Shown here: positions 1 to 9,077 of the stretch, piece by piece
How the letters are laid out: each line of letters opens with the position of its first letter
Position numbering within the stretch: the first letter of the stretch is position 1
From: Prostheceraeus crozeri
Lineage: Eukaryota > Platyhelminthes > Polycladida > Euryleptidae
Direction: 5' to 3'
Length of the DNA: 64,000 nucleotides
Assembly (NCBI GenBank): GCA_907163375.1
Contig: CAJQUW010004613.1
Coordinates: forward strand, 1,054,001-1,118,000
Notes under the pieces: model-generated
The model's database searches: none
Seen by the model: the letters and a program-made list of their open reading frames with translations, nothing else
What the model was told of the DNA's origin: nothing
Made by a program: the position numbers and the translations under genes

Positions 1-51
1 GTGAAGTCTCTATCTTGTTGAAGTATCAACCTGAAACTCGATTTCGTTGAA

Positions 52-3000
52 ATGGTAAGTTGAAAATTTCCTCTCTCATCTCCCTCAAACGTGTGGCTAA
101 TAGCATCTTCCTCAATTTCAGGCATCAACTTCATCACCAACACCCTCCCTTCTCGAGGAAAGTTTAGAGTTGTTGAGTCAAGGTAGGTTGTAACAATACA
201 CTGAGACTTGAACAGAGATGAAAGAATGATTTCTCTTTCAGGTGATACCAGTTCCATCTCGTGCGAGTCCATGTCAACATTGTCGCGGGAATGCGACGAT
301 CGGCAATGTGCTGACTGTGGACACATCTTCACGAGGAAGCGTGATCTCATCCGACACATCAAGCGAGGTGTTTTTAGACCTAAACCGGCATCAATCTCCG
401 AAGGTAGGGATGATTCTGTTAACGATGTCTCCTTTTCTTGCGATTTATGCATTCAGTCTTTCGAGACACGTTTTGAACTATCTTCGCACAGACTTCAACA
501 TACACACACGAACGATACCTACACCAACGGTACCTCCTCTATCCGACTCACTGAGGTGTCCATAAATAATTTAGTGAGGAACTACCAGATGGACTCCTCA
601 GAAACCATTGCTAACTTTGAGGAATGGTTTCATCAAAATTCATCATTGATAGAAGCGCTCTTCAACAATTTAGACAATTTTAGAATGAAGGCGCTCATCT
701 ATCTTAAAATAAAATATGTAAAAATCGACCACCATACTGGACAAATAATAGAGAGGTTGGAGTTTCACATACCCTCCTCTCCTGCAACCGAAGTTGTAGA
801 CTGTGAGTCTTGGATAAATTTTCATATCCAAGGGTTAAAATTAAATATAGATAAATTTAACGAGCGTGATAGTGGACTCGTTTTTGATGGTATTGAGACC
901 GCCATGATTAAAATCAGTTTATTAGGAAATCATAGTGGTCGAGGCTCCTTTAAACTTCCGAAAAATTTAAGAAATAAAGCAGCAGTCATTTCTGTAGATT
1001 GCGAATCGCAATGTTTTAAGTATGCCGTCCTCTCCATTCTCCACTATAATGATGTGCAGAATAGTCGATACCGCAAGAGTAAGTATCAACAGTGGGAGAA
1101 TGAATTAAACTTCGATGACTGTAATAGTGACGATATGAAAATTAAAGATATAGAAAAATTTGAAAAATTGAACAACATCAAAATAGTTCTCCATGTTTGG
1201 GAAAAGGGATTGAAGGGTGTGCGCTACAACTCGCGTTCGAGTTGTTATGAACGTACAGTAAACCTGTTATTAGTAAAACAGGATGATAGTGAGGAATGGC
1301 ACTACTGCGGTATTCCCAAAATCTCTCGCTTATACCACCACTTAGAAAACTCTAGTAGAGAATTATATTACTGCGACAGATGTATTCGCCACTTTAGGAG
1401 GAAAACTAAATTTGAAACTCATTACGAATGGTGTAAGCGAGGTAAACTGCAAATGGAGCGCATGCCCAAAGATAAGGAGTTTTCATATAGAGAGAATGGT
1501 GATGAACTAAGTCCTCTTCGTGTCATCTATGCTGACATCGAATGTTATATCGATGATAACATCCATCGACCAGCAGCCATTTCCTGCTATGAAGTATGGC
1601 ATGATCACTTTAGGAGTAGGCAAAATAAAATGCGCGTCTGGCAAGGTGAGGATTGTATTTACCAATTCCTACAATTCCTCGAACAGGCTGTAAAATTTCA
1701 ACAAAAACATGATGGTGAACTCTATCGCAGATCATTGCATATGACAGCAGATGATCAAGCAAAATTTGATAGTTGCAACATTTGCCCCAAATGTAGGAAA
1801 ACATTTGACGATGATAAGATTAAGAAAGTGCGCGACCATGATCACATCAATGGTAAATTTAGAAACGCACTCTGTTCAAAATGCAATTTTTCACTTAGGA
1901 TGAAACGGCGTACATTACCCGTCATTTTCCATAATTTCAAGGGCTACGACAGCCATATGATAATAAAAGGAGGTTTAGGTCAAATGAAAGAGTGGAAGCT
2001 TGATGTAATAGCGCAAACGAGAGAGAAGTTTATGGCCATGACAGCAAAAGTGCCTGTCGACAAAACTAAAGAAAATAAGACGGTCTATTTTGATATAAAA
2101 TTTTTAGATTCCTACCAATTTATGACTGCATCACTGGCCTCTCTCGTGCAAAATCTAAAGTCTCTTCCACTAACACAAAATCTTAAGAAACAATACCCAA
2201 ATCTAACCGATGAAGTCATCACACGGAAAGGAGTCTTTCCATATGCATATTTTGATGCGATTAGTAAACTCGGCGAGACTTCTCTTCCGTCCATAGATAA
2301 ATTTAAAAATGATTTGACCGGCGCAGAATGTAAGACCGAAGATTATGATCATGCACAAGATGCATGGATAAAATTTGACTGCCATACATTTGGTGAATAT
2401 ATGATTGCCTACCTTAAGTTAGATGTATTTTTGCTGGCTGATGTATTTCAGGAGTTTCGACGAGTGGCATTAGAAGAAGATAAGTTAGATCCCGTCCACT
2501 TTGTCAGTCTGCCAGCCATGTCATTTAAGTCTGCTTTTAAAATGACTGGTGAGACCATTCATCTCTTACAAGATCCAGAGATGTATAATTTATTTGAGCG
2601 AGGAATTCGCGGTGGTCTCACATTTGTAAATAAACATAGGTTAAAATCTGAAACAGTAGGCAATGACCAGACTCATCTGAAGTATTATGACCAAAATAAT
2701 TTGTATGGTAGTTCATTATCCAAACCGCTACCTCACTCTGAGTTTAGCTGGTTAGATGATAGTGATATTCAACATTTCTCCAACCCTTCTAACATACTAG
2801 CAATTCCAGATGAAGGTGATTGGGGATATTATTTTGAGATAGATCTAATCTATCCAAATAATATTAAACATAAAACCGTAGATTTTCCACTCGCACCCGA
2901 ATCAGGTGAAGTGAGTAAAGATATGTTTTCCGACTTTATGAAACAATTTCATAAAGATTTAGAATCATGTGGACAACCCGACTATAAGCCTTGTCGCAAA

Positions 3001-4038
3001 CTTTTACTCACCCAGTATGTTAAAGAAAACTATCTAGTCCACTTTAGCATCTTAAAATTTTATTTAGAAATGGTTATGATTTTAAAAAGAGTTCACCGCA
3101 TTATTAAATTTAGACAGAAAGCCTTCCTCAAGCCATATATTGATAGCAACAGCCAGAAACGTGCACTAGCCCAAAATAACTTTGAAAAAGATTTTTATAA
3201 ATATAAGAACAACAGTCTATTTGGTAAGACGATGGAGGATGTTAGAAAGCGCGTAAACTACAAACTAGTTAATGATGATCAAAAGTATCACAAATTGACC
3301 TCATCACCTCTATTCATCGATAGAGACATTATCGATGAGGACCTTATAGGTGTTAAAATGATAAAATCTGAAGTTGAGTTGTGCAAACCCATCTATATTG
3401 GTCAAGCTGTACTAGATTATTCTAAGCTTGAAATGTACCAACTCTTTTATAAAATACTAAAACCATGTCCTCTCGTAAAAGAGGTTCGTTTGTTGGGTGG
3501 TGATACAGATAGTTTCTTCTTAGGTATTACCACTCAAAAAGATTTAAATTTCAATGAAGTAGGAAAATCTTTAGAAAGATATTTTGATACATCAAATTAT
3601 CCTGCTGATCATCCACTCTACTCCATCAAAAATAAGGCAAAACTTGGCTGCTTTAAGGATGAGACAGCAGGGAAGGAAATAGATGAAATGATTCTCCTCC
3701 GTCCAAAAATGTATTCTATGAAATTAAAGGATAGTGATGATAGCATTAAGCGCGCTAAAGGCATATCAAAATCCATTGTGCAAAATATGAAACATAAGAA
3801 TTTCAGGAAAGCCTATAGAAATAAAAATATAACGTTTGTCAATATGACAATCTTAAAATCTAAGTCGCATGAGATCAAAACTCATACTTTTAGGAAACGG
3901 GCGCTTTCAGCATGGGAGGATAAGAGGTGCTGGTTAGAACACAACATATCTCTTCCACATGGACATCCTGACACAAACATACCACCACCCAAAAGAATTA
4001 AACTCACACTACCACATTCAGGAGACGTCTTAGCATAA
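52..4038 (+). CDS. PolB: Protein-primed DNA polymerase B (pPolB), Polinton A
   Basis: Replicates the element by protein priming. The main exon begins at 242 and encodes about 1,265 residues. N-terminal C2H2 fingers (CADCGHIF..., CDLCIQSF...) lead into a domain with a conserved DCESQCF Cys and HYCGIPKISRLY His, then another Cys2-His/Cys finger. The exonuclease motifs are ADIECYID (Exo I), FHNFKGYDSH (Exo II) and YLKLDVFLLAD (Exo III). An HNH/endonuclease VII-like zinc insert (CPKC...DHDHINGKFR...CSKCN) lies between Exo I and II. Polymerase motifs are DQNNLYGSS (A), KYKNNSLFGKT (B), GGDTDSFF (C) and RPKMY (KxY). Upstream, an ATG at 52-54 is followed at once by GTAAGT; a 61-nt exon (122-182) ends in GTAGGT, and the main exon follows TTTCAG. 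Phases fit the reading frame, so I infer two short leader introns. The gene looks whole. Confidence 0.93.
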
Positions 4039-4349
4039 TCATCCTTAACTTAGTATTTTGATGTTGATTTCTGTAGATAAACATTGTTGTTTTATGTATC
4101 GCATGAGATTGTTTTTTTTTTTTCCTTGTGAATATGTGTCCACATCTGTACATTCCCCATGTGATGACTTTTCCACTGAAAGACATTTTTCCTATCCCTG
4201 TATATTTCCACCCTTCACGAAGTAAAAAGACTTTTTGTATATAACAATGTTTATTGAAGTGCGCTCATGTATATATTTTCAGTGGATGTTGTATAAAGTC
4301 TATTGCTTCACATTCATGTACATATTTCAATAAACATATCACAATGACT
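4039..4349. terminator. Convergent poly(A) region between PolB and the spike-like gene
   Basis: This gap separates two genes that converge tail to tail. AATAAA on the + strand at 4329-4334 can serve PolB, and AATAAA on the - strand (TTTATT at 4250-4255) can serve the gene ending at 4350. The signals are crossed, so the two 3' UTRs would overlap by about 80 bases. No other coding potential is seen. Confidence 0.55.
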
Positions 4350-5870
4350 TCACTTTGTTTTCCGAAACACTAACGTTATGAGGGATTTAGTATCTTTCAC
4401 ATGGATGCACTCTTGTAAACCATTGGTAATTTTGATAGCAATAGAGGGTATAGTTTGTTTGACGACGGGATGATAGAAAATAGATTCAAACATCTTCTCG
4501 ACTATTCCATATGAAGCGTCTTTATCATGAATGAAATCACGTAAAATGTATTCTTTTTTCTCACCAACAGAAATAGGTAGAATCAAATCACTTTGAATGT
4601 AAAGGTGCTGTTCATGTTTATCAAGTGTCATTGGTGTTTCTATACCAATCGTATGCGCAGCAGCAAACACTGTTTGTAGCATTGAAAAACCAAAGAGTTT
4701 TTTCAAATTTTTACTCAATTGACATTGAATGTCATCACCCAGTTTCAGAACAACGCGTTGATTTTCAATTGAAAACGAAATGTGGTGTGTCTTTACATCA
4801 TATTTACTTTTCATCACATGCTTCAACTTCTGTTGTATATAAGGATTTACTACATGAATGAAGCTTTCAACTGTATGATATAGACGCGGCATTATATTGA
4901 TAGCAACTTTAGATTCTTCATAAGACTGGTAAATTTTCTTGATGCGATCGCCATAGATGTCCACCCACCATTCATCATTAACTGAATCAGCTTTAGTGTG
5001 ATATTCATGAGAAGCATACACCACACCGCTTCCAATAATAGGTGTATAATGTCTTACAAAATGACGCAAGGTTGGAGAGAAATAAACTGTAAGTTTGTCA
5101 TTATATTTCTGAATAACCAACTTATTTTTGTCCGCCATAATTTTCTCTCCATACTTCTTACCCACAGTCTCATTCCATCGTTTTACTAACTGAATAAGTG
5201 ATAAAGGTTGAACACCACGCTTTTTCAAAATGATGCGTTCTTCGCATTCTACAACATCTTCATCAAATATTTTAAATCTATAATGAAATTTGTTGATTCG
5301 ATTTGAATAAACTTTTCTAACATTTGCAGTAGCAATTGACGTTAGATGTAGTCCATGGCCAAAACCAAGATGCGGATAGAATTCACTATCCAACCTCAGC
5401 GTAAGACCTTTAGTAAAAGAATGAAGGCGGAGGAACTGTCTCCCACTCCAATGATAGATAGTAAACTCATAAGCTTTCTGATTTTTATTCTTCATGATGG
5501 AAGTATTACCACTGTTGAATGCCTTAATAATTTTCTCATTCCCAAATGGCTCATAAGAATCTGATTTTATCTGAATCCATTCATAGTTCCATTTTCCATC
5601 TGATGTTAAATTGTATGGGAACTGGAATGCATTATTCATCGTTATTCCATCATGGGTGCGAGGAGTCAATATCATTTCTTCCAAATCATTCACATTCTGA
5701 ATATTGCTATCATAGCAAATACTAGACACGCCAACCTCCCATTCACCTTCTAAATGCAGTGGGCGATTTAATTCTACTCGATAGTCTGATGGTTTATTTT
5801 TGGGAAATTTATTCATAGAAGCATTACTGGGCAAGTAGATTAGAAACGAGTCCTTATTTTCACTTTCCAT
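4350..5870 (-). CDS. Polinton vertex/spike-like protein, paralogue 1
   Basis: About 506 residues from the second in-frame Met, which I prefer because the homologues begin near it. The N-terminus (SNASMNKFPKNKPSDYRVEL, then GEWEVGVSSICY) is the signature of a large family found throughout animal Polintons, where it reads roughly NxxxxxFPxNxPxxYxVxL followed by GxWEVALxEIxYP. The C-terminal half has the family's LHLYIQSDLILPISVG stretch but departs from the consensus after it. Function is not established: the size and the place among capsid genes suggest a penton-associated or host-attachment protein. It is the more diverged of two tandem paralogues (the other is immediately upstream at 5910-7307). 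An ATGCAAAA word lies just upstream of the start. Confidence 0.7.
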   Translation of the reverse strand: MESENKDSFLIYLPSNASMNKFPKNKPSDYRVELNRPLHLEGEWEVGVSSICYDSNIQNVNDLEEMILTPRTHDGITMNNAFQFPYNLTSDGKWNYEWIQIKSDSYEPFGNEKIIKAFNSGNTSIMKNKNQKAYEFTIYHWSGRQFLRLHSFTKGLTLRLDSEFYPHLGFGHGLHLTSIATANVRKVYSNRINKFHYRFKIFDEDVVECEERIILKKRGVQPLSLIQLVKRWNETVGKKYGEKIMADKNKLVIQKYNDKLTVYFSPTLRHFVRHYTPIIGSGVVYASHEYHTKADSVNDEWWVDIYGDRIKKIYQSYEESKVAINIMPRLYHTVESFIHVVNPYIQQKLKHVMKSKYDVKTHHISFSIENQRVVLKLGDDIQCQLSKNLKKLFGFSMLQTVFAAAHTIGIETPMTLDKHEQHLYIQSDLILPISVGEKKEYILRDFIHDKDASYGIVEKMFESIFYHPVVKQTIPSIAIKITNGLQECIHVKDTKSLITLVFRKTK

Positions 5871-5903
5871 ATTATTCACATTGGAAAAATATAATAGCAT
5901 ACT

Positions 5904-5910
5904 TTTGCAT
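5904..5910 (-). promoter_or_regulatory. ATGCAAA octamer-like word upstream of the spike-like paralogue 1
   Basis: Reads ATGCAAA on the - strand about 35 bases before the preferred start and against the stop codon of the upstream gene. One of six such words placed just ahead of genes in Polinton A. A role as late promoter element is inference. Confidence 0.4.
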
Positions 5911-7307
5911 TAACTCTTCATTCGGAAATGGAGTGTAATACTTGTCACAGCATCTTTATGAAAAGGAATCAACGCACCAGCATCGTCATAAATGGCAATA
6001 TCAATTTGTGGGATGTAGTTTGATTTCAGCTTTGTATAATGCACTTTCTTGAAAGTATGCTCAGATGAAATACTGCAGCTTTTTGGCTGGTATGGTATCA
6101 TTGCTAGCAATGGAGCTTCAACATCTCCCACACGTACATCTTCACCAATATTGGAATATATCTGAAAATAGTTAATACGACGCGATAGCGACATGTCTGC
6201 GCTAGCTTTGGTTACAGTACCACTTTTAAAGATATTTTGATCAAAACCCAAAATGTCCATTAGAGTTTTATCCATAATTAGTTCAATACCTTTTCCATTT
6301 ATAGTGAGAGACAAAGTACCTTCTTTTTCAGAAAATGAAATATGTTGCTCATTAATCACTTCATTTAAATAATCTACAACCAATTTAACCGAAGTAATAA
6401 TGCGAGGCATCAACACTCTTGTTTCATGTAAGAAACCACCAAAAGGCTCTACACACTTTCTGTATAAAGATACGGTCCATTCTGTATCAAATTGATTTGG
6501 CCTTTCACATGGTAAATGTTGCATATCAGATTTTCCATGAACAGCTGCAGAACGATGTCGTAAGAACTGATGAAAATCTTTTGAACAAACTAATACTAGA
6601 TCATCATCATTTAATTTGCTTATTGCAATATGATTAGATGATTTGATATAAGTCAATGTTGCCACTTGTTTACCATCAACTCGAAGGAGATAATTAAATT
6701 TCTTCAATAATGTTTCAGGAGTCATGTTTGTCTTTCTTGGCTTAATCACAATCTTCTTCACCAACGTCTTCTCATTTCTTGGAATAAGATCTACATAATA
6801 AGCTTCCTCTCGATATATTAACTGTTTATGACCACTTATGTGGTAATTAACGTTAAAATTATCATAGCTTGTTAAGGCGCTAGCGAGGTAGCCTAAATCA
6901 TTTCTTAAACTTGGACTTAAACCAACAATCCAATCTTTCTCAACTACATGATGTACATAATTATAATCATCATTGTGCGGAGTAAATTGGACAATATGTT
7001 TACTCGCTTTATTCAAGAAATCATATATAAACTTTTTACATGATAAGAGATCTTTCTTTGACCACTGTGGAATGTATACTCGGTACCCCTTTTCACATTG
7101 GTAAGCAGCTGTACGCCTCATATTAATAGTCATCACCTCATGATCAAAAGTATAGACACAGTTGCTATAAACAAGTTGAGTGACACCCACTTCCCAATTT
7201 CCATTTAGCTGTTGTACATAATCAATGGGAGTAGAAAAGAGTGCAGCTCGATTACTAGTAAATCTCTTTGTAGCCGCATTGCTAAGCAAAATATGATAAA
7301 ACGACAT
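5910..7307 (-). CDS. Polinton vertex/spike-like protein, paralogue 2
   Basis: About 465 residues starting at MSFYHILLSNAATKRF. It carries both ends of the Polinton family signature: LNGNWEVGVTQLVYS near residue 40, and near the C-terminus YFQIYSNIGEDVRVGDVEAP, then QIDIAIYDDAGALIPF and a final SITLHFRMKS. In relatives the latter reads YVYCDxVEPxxVGDxxAPLL...IDIRDDTGRPVPF...TLHFRR, so this copy is the more typical of the tandem pair. The role is probably capsid vertex or attachment; no catalytic motif is visible. It is transcribed away from the first PC4-like gene at 7343, and the 35-base gap between the two starts holds one ATGCAAAG word. Confidence 0.75.
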   Translation of the reverse strand: MSFYHILLSNAATKRFTSNRAALFSTPIDYVQQLNGNWEVGVTQLVYSNCVYTFDHEVMTINMRRTAAYQCEKGYRVYIPQWSKKDLLSCKKFIYDFLNKASKHIVQFTPHNDDYNYVHHVVEKDWIVGLSPSLRNDLGYLASALTSYDNFNVNYHISGHKQLIYREEAYYVDLIPRNEKTLVKKIVIKPRKTNMTPETLLKKFNYLLRVDGKQVATLTYIKSSNHIAISKLNDDDLVLVCSKDFHQFLRHRSAAVHGKSDMQHLPCERPNQFDTEWTVSLYRKCVEPFGGFLHETRVLMPRIITSVKLVVDYLNEVINEQHISFSEKEGTLSLTINGKGIELIMDKTLMDILGFDQNIFKSGTVTKASADMSLSRRINYFQIYSNIGEDVRVGDVEAPLLAMIPYQPKSCSISSEHTFKKVHYTKLKSNYIPQIDIAIYDDAGALIPFHKDAVTSITLHFRMKS

Positions 7308-7329
7308 TTTTATATTGCTAATCTGCAAC

Positions 7330-7336
7330 TTTGCAT
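7330..7336 (-). promoter_or_regulatory. ATGCAAA word in a divergent 35-bp promoter
   Basis: Sits between the start codons of two divergent genes (7307 on - and 7343 on +), so it could serve either. The gap is too short for two separate conventional promoters. Confidence 0.4.
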
Positions 7337-7342
7337 AACATC

Positions 7343-7699
7343 ATGAAGACTTGGATTTTGGACTCTCTACAATATATCAGAGTTGATCGTGATGGAAACG
7401 TACATTTCAAAAATTCTCATGGTCATACATCAAGAGGAATTACATTAACATGGCGACAATTTGTCAACCTCAATGATATCATGAGGGATTTGGAATATTT
7501 TGAAACATTAAGATTCATCTCCTTGGGTGATCAAGTTTGGCTTCAACATTACAGAAATGAAATTCAAATCTACCATTCTCATTCCGCAAACTGTTTCTCA
7601 TTTCGCAAATACAATTGGGAGAAGTATAGAAGATATATACATCGCTCCATCATGACATTTATTCGTCGTGAGTTCATCGCCCTACTATGCAAATCTTAA
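7343..7699 (+). CDS. PC4/Sub1-like two-repeat protein, copy a
   Basis: 118 residues from ATG at 7343 (MKTWILDSLQYIRVDRDGNV). Two repeats are visible, each a run of short beta-type strands ending in an amphipathic helix: FKNSHGHTSRGITLTWRQF then VNLNDIMRDL, and GDQVWLQHYRNEIQIYHS... then NWEKYRRYIHRSIMTFI. The KGISL-x(3)-QW-x(2)-L-x(3)-I pattern of eukaryotic PC4 (Sub1) resembles RGITLTWRQFVNLNDIM, which suggests a single-stranded-DNA-binding or transcription-coactivator fold. The similarity is by eye and weak. It is the first of two tandem paralogues just upstream of the TBP-like gene, and is shorter than the second, lacking its low-complexity acidic tail. Confidence 0.6.
   Translation: MKTWILDSLQYIRVDRDGNVHFKNSHGHTSRGITLTWRQFVNLNDIMRDLEYFETLRFISLGDQVWLQHYRNEIQIYHSHSANCFSFRKYNWEKYRRYIHRSIMTFIRREFIALLCKS
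7687..7694 (+). promoter_or_regulatory. ATGCAAAT word upstream of PC4-like copy b
   Basis: An exact octamer on the + strand, overlapping the last codons of the preceding gene and 28 bases before the ATG at 7722. Same placement rule as the other five copies in this element. Confidence 0.4.
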
Positions 7700-7721
7700 T
7701 CAGACATGACTACCACGCATC

Positions 7722-8372
7722 ATGAGTTGGAAATTAGATTCCCTACAACGTATTGAAACGGATCATGATCGAAACGTCTATTTCAAAGATTCAACTGGAA
7801 ATGTGAGAAGAGAGTTTGCTTTATCTTATCGTCATTTTCAATCTCTACATCATATCATGAAGGACTTGAAATACTTCTATATGAAAAGACATTCACGTAT
7901 TGGAAATCGCATCTGGCTGCGCGTCAACAATCGGCGAATTCAACTCTATCATTCCCAACTTCATACTAACTTCACATTTCATCAAGGTAGTTGGGAAAAG
8001 TATAAAAGGAAGGTACATCGCTCAATTTACTCATTCTTTCATCATGAAGCGCCATCGCTACACCATCGTCAACATTCTCCGTCGCTTCAGACTCTACACC
8101 AAAATCGATCTCACAACATTACACCAACAGCTTCCAAACAGCAAGTATTACCCGGGCCGTCCTCAAATGTTAGTGGTGAAGATGAACAATTCACGAAATC
8201 TTCAACTCTTCCCAAATGGGACTGTACAGATTCTCGGCGCCCTTTCTCATTCATCGGCGCAGTCAATGCGCTTAGAGCTACAAAGACTACTACGTCGGAT
8301 ATGGAAGAGGGAGAGGTGTGTGATGTCGAATCTGACTGTGGACAATATGGTGATCTCTACTCAATTGAGTGA
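7722..8372 (+). CDS. PC4/Sub1-like two-repeat protein, copy b, with acidic tail
   Basis: 216 residues from MSWKLDSLQRIETDHDRNVY. The first 110 residues repeat the architecture of copy a (RREFALSYRHFQSLHHIMKD; IGNRIWLRVNNRRIQLYHSQ; GSWEKYKRKVHRSIYSFF). The rest is low-complexity and ends in an acidic tail (MEEGEVCDVESDCG...). Acidic C-terminal tails are common in replication and transcription single-stranded-DNA-binding proteins, which fits a PC4-like role, though this is inference. The tail is encoded in DNA that also encodes, in another frame, the first half of the TBP-like protein (from 8044). Polinton B shows the same overlap. Confidence 0.65.
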   Translation: MSWKLDSLQRIETDHDRNVYFKDSTGNVRREFALSYRHFQSLHHIMKDLKYFYMKRHSRIGNRIWLRVNNRRIQLYHSQLHTNFTFHQGSWEKYKRKVHRSIYSFFHHEAPSLHHRQHSPSLQTLHQNRSHNITPTASKQQVLPGPSSNVSGEDEQFTKSSTLPKWDCTDSRRPFSFIGAVNALRATKTTTSDMEEGEVCDVESDCGQYGDLYSIE

Positions 8373-8589
8373 CAGTCTATCATTTTTGAAGATTCGTACC
8401 AGCAGTTACAGTTTGTGTTATGAACCCGAACTTTTTCCTGCAGCTCTCATTAGTTGTTGGTTACCTGTGCATGTGGCAATCTTTCATAATAGTAAAGTGA
8501 TCATTACTGGACAAAAATCTCACGTACAAGCAAATGTGATCCTAGACTATCTCATTGAGTATGTACGTACCCAGCGGATTGTAAAATAA
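8044..8589 (+). CDS. TATA-binding protein (TBP)-like protein, Polinton A
   Basis: 181 residues from ATG 8044, the size of the conserved TBP core. It aligns by eye with both TBP repeats over its full length. In the first, KIDLTTLHQQLPNSKYYPGR matches [20 protein letters not shown], and LQLFPNGTVQILGA matches ALIFSSGKMVCTGA. In the second, CYEPELFPAAL matches SYEPELFPGLI, and VAIFHNSKVIITGQ matches LLIFVSGKVVLTGA. Three of TBP's four DNA-intercalating phenylalanine positions are Phe (LFPNG, ELFPA, IFHNS). The inferred role is recognising TATA boxes and recruiting RNA polymerase II to element genes. The start lies inside the PC4-like gene, overlapping it by 329 bases out of frame. The stop codon overlaps an AATAAA signal. 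Confidence 0.85.
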   Translation: MKRHRYTIVNILRRFRLYTKIDLTTLHQQLPNSKYYPGRPQMLVVKMNNSRNLQLFPNGTVQILGALSHSSAQSMRLELQRLLRRIWKRERCVMSNLTVDNMVISTQLSDSLSFLKIRTSSYSLCYEPELFPAALISCWLPVHVAIFHNSKVIITGQKSHVQANVILDYLIEYVRTQRIVK

Positions 8590-8620
8590 AAAACAATTTT
8601 TCCAACATGATGTTTTTATT
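8585..8620. terminator. Tail-to-tail poly(A) signals overlapping two stop codons
   Basis: AATAAA at 8585-8590 (+) contains the TAA stop of the TBP-like gene. TTTATT at 8615-8620 (AATAAA on -) contains the TAA stop of the protease gene. Only 26 bases separate the two reading frames. Confidence 0.55.
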
Positions 8621-9077
8621 TCAAATCATGATAGAACTTACAAATCATTTTTTCATTAGAGGATGGATTACATGAAAAGTTTTGAATAATAGATGCAAAT
8701 CGAGATACATGTAAACGTTTTAAGATGAAGTACAGTACAAAAGCACCACACGTTGATGAAAGTGGATGTTGTAGTATGCGTTCATTTCGCTGATATTGAC
8801 GCGTATGTTTTCTCAACCACTGCTGTGTTGGTATATTTGGAGGTTGAGCAAGAGAGTCAAATAGTTCACCACGTCGGTCTTCTCCAATAAAGATCGCTTT
8901 CCAATGCTCACCGCCTAAATTCTGTGAATGAGTGTTTAGCACAATAAAGATGGGATAGTGATTTACTGCAGGTGGTAAGGTATCGAGTGAATAGACATTA
9001 TCGAAAGCTTTCAACGTCGCTTCGTCTGCATTACGCTGCACTTTAGTCTTAATATCGTCAGCAGTCAACCAACTCAT
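8616..9077 (-). CDS. PRO: Adenain-like (Ulp1-fold) maturation cysteine protease
   Basis: 153 residues. Motifs in order are GGEHW (catalytic His), ELFDSL (Asp), ILQHPL (Gln of the oxyanion hole) and SSTCGAFVLYF (catalytic Cys), the H-D/E-Q-C order of adenovirus protease and the C48 peptidases. In Polintons this enzyme is thought to process capsid and core proteins. Likely substrates are the two small proteins nearby that carry Gly-Gly sites (10357-10812 and 13459-13815). Its ATG overlaps the capsid gene's stop (TAATG), as in Polinton B (ATGA). The gene looks whole. Confidence 0.92.
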   Translation of the reverse strand: MSWLTADDIKTKVQRNADEATLKAFDNVYSLDTLPPAVNHYPIFIVLNTHSQNLGGEHWKAIFIGEDRRGELFDSLAQPPNIPTQQWLRKHTRQYQRNERILQHPLSSTCGAFVLYFILKRLHVSRFASIIQNFSCNPSSNEKMICKFYHDLK

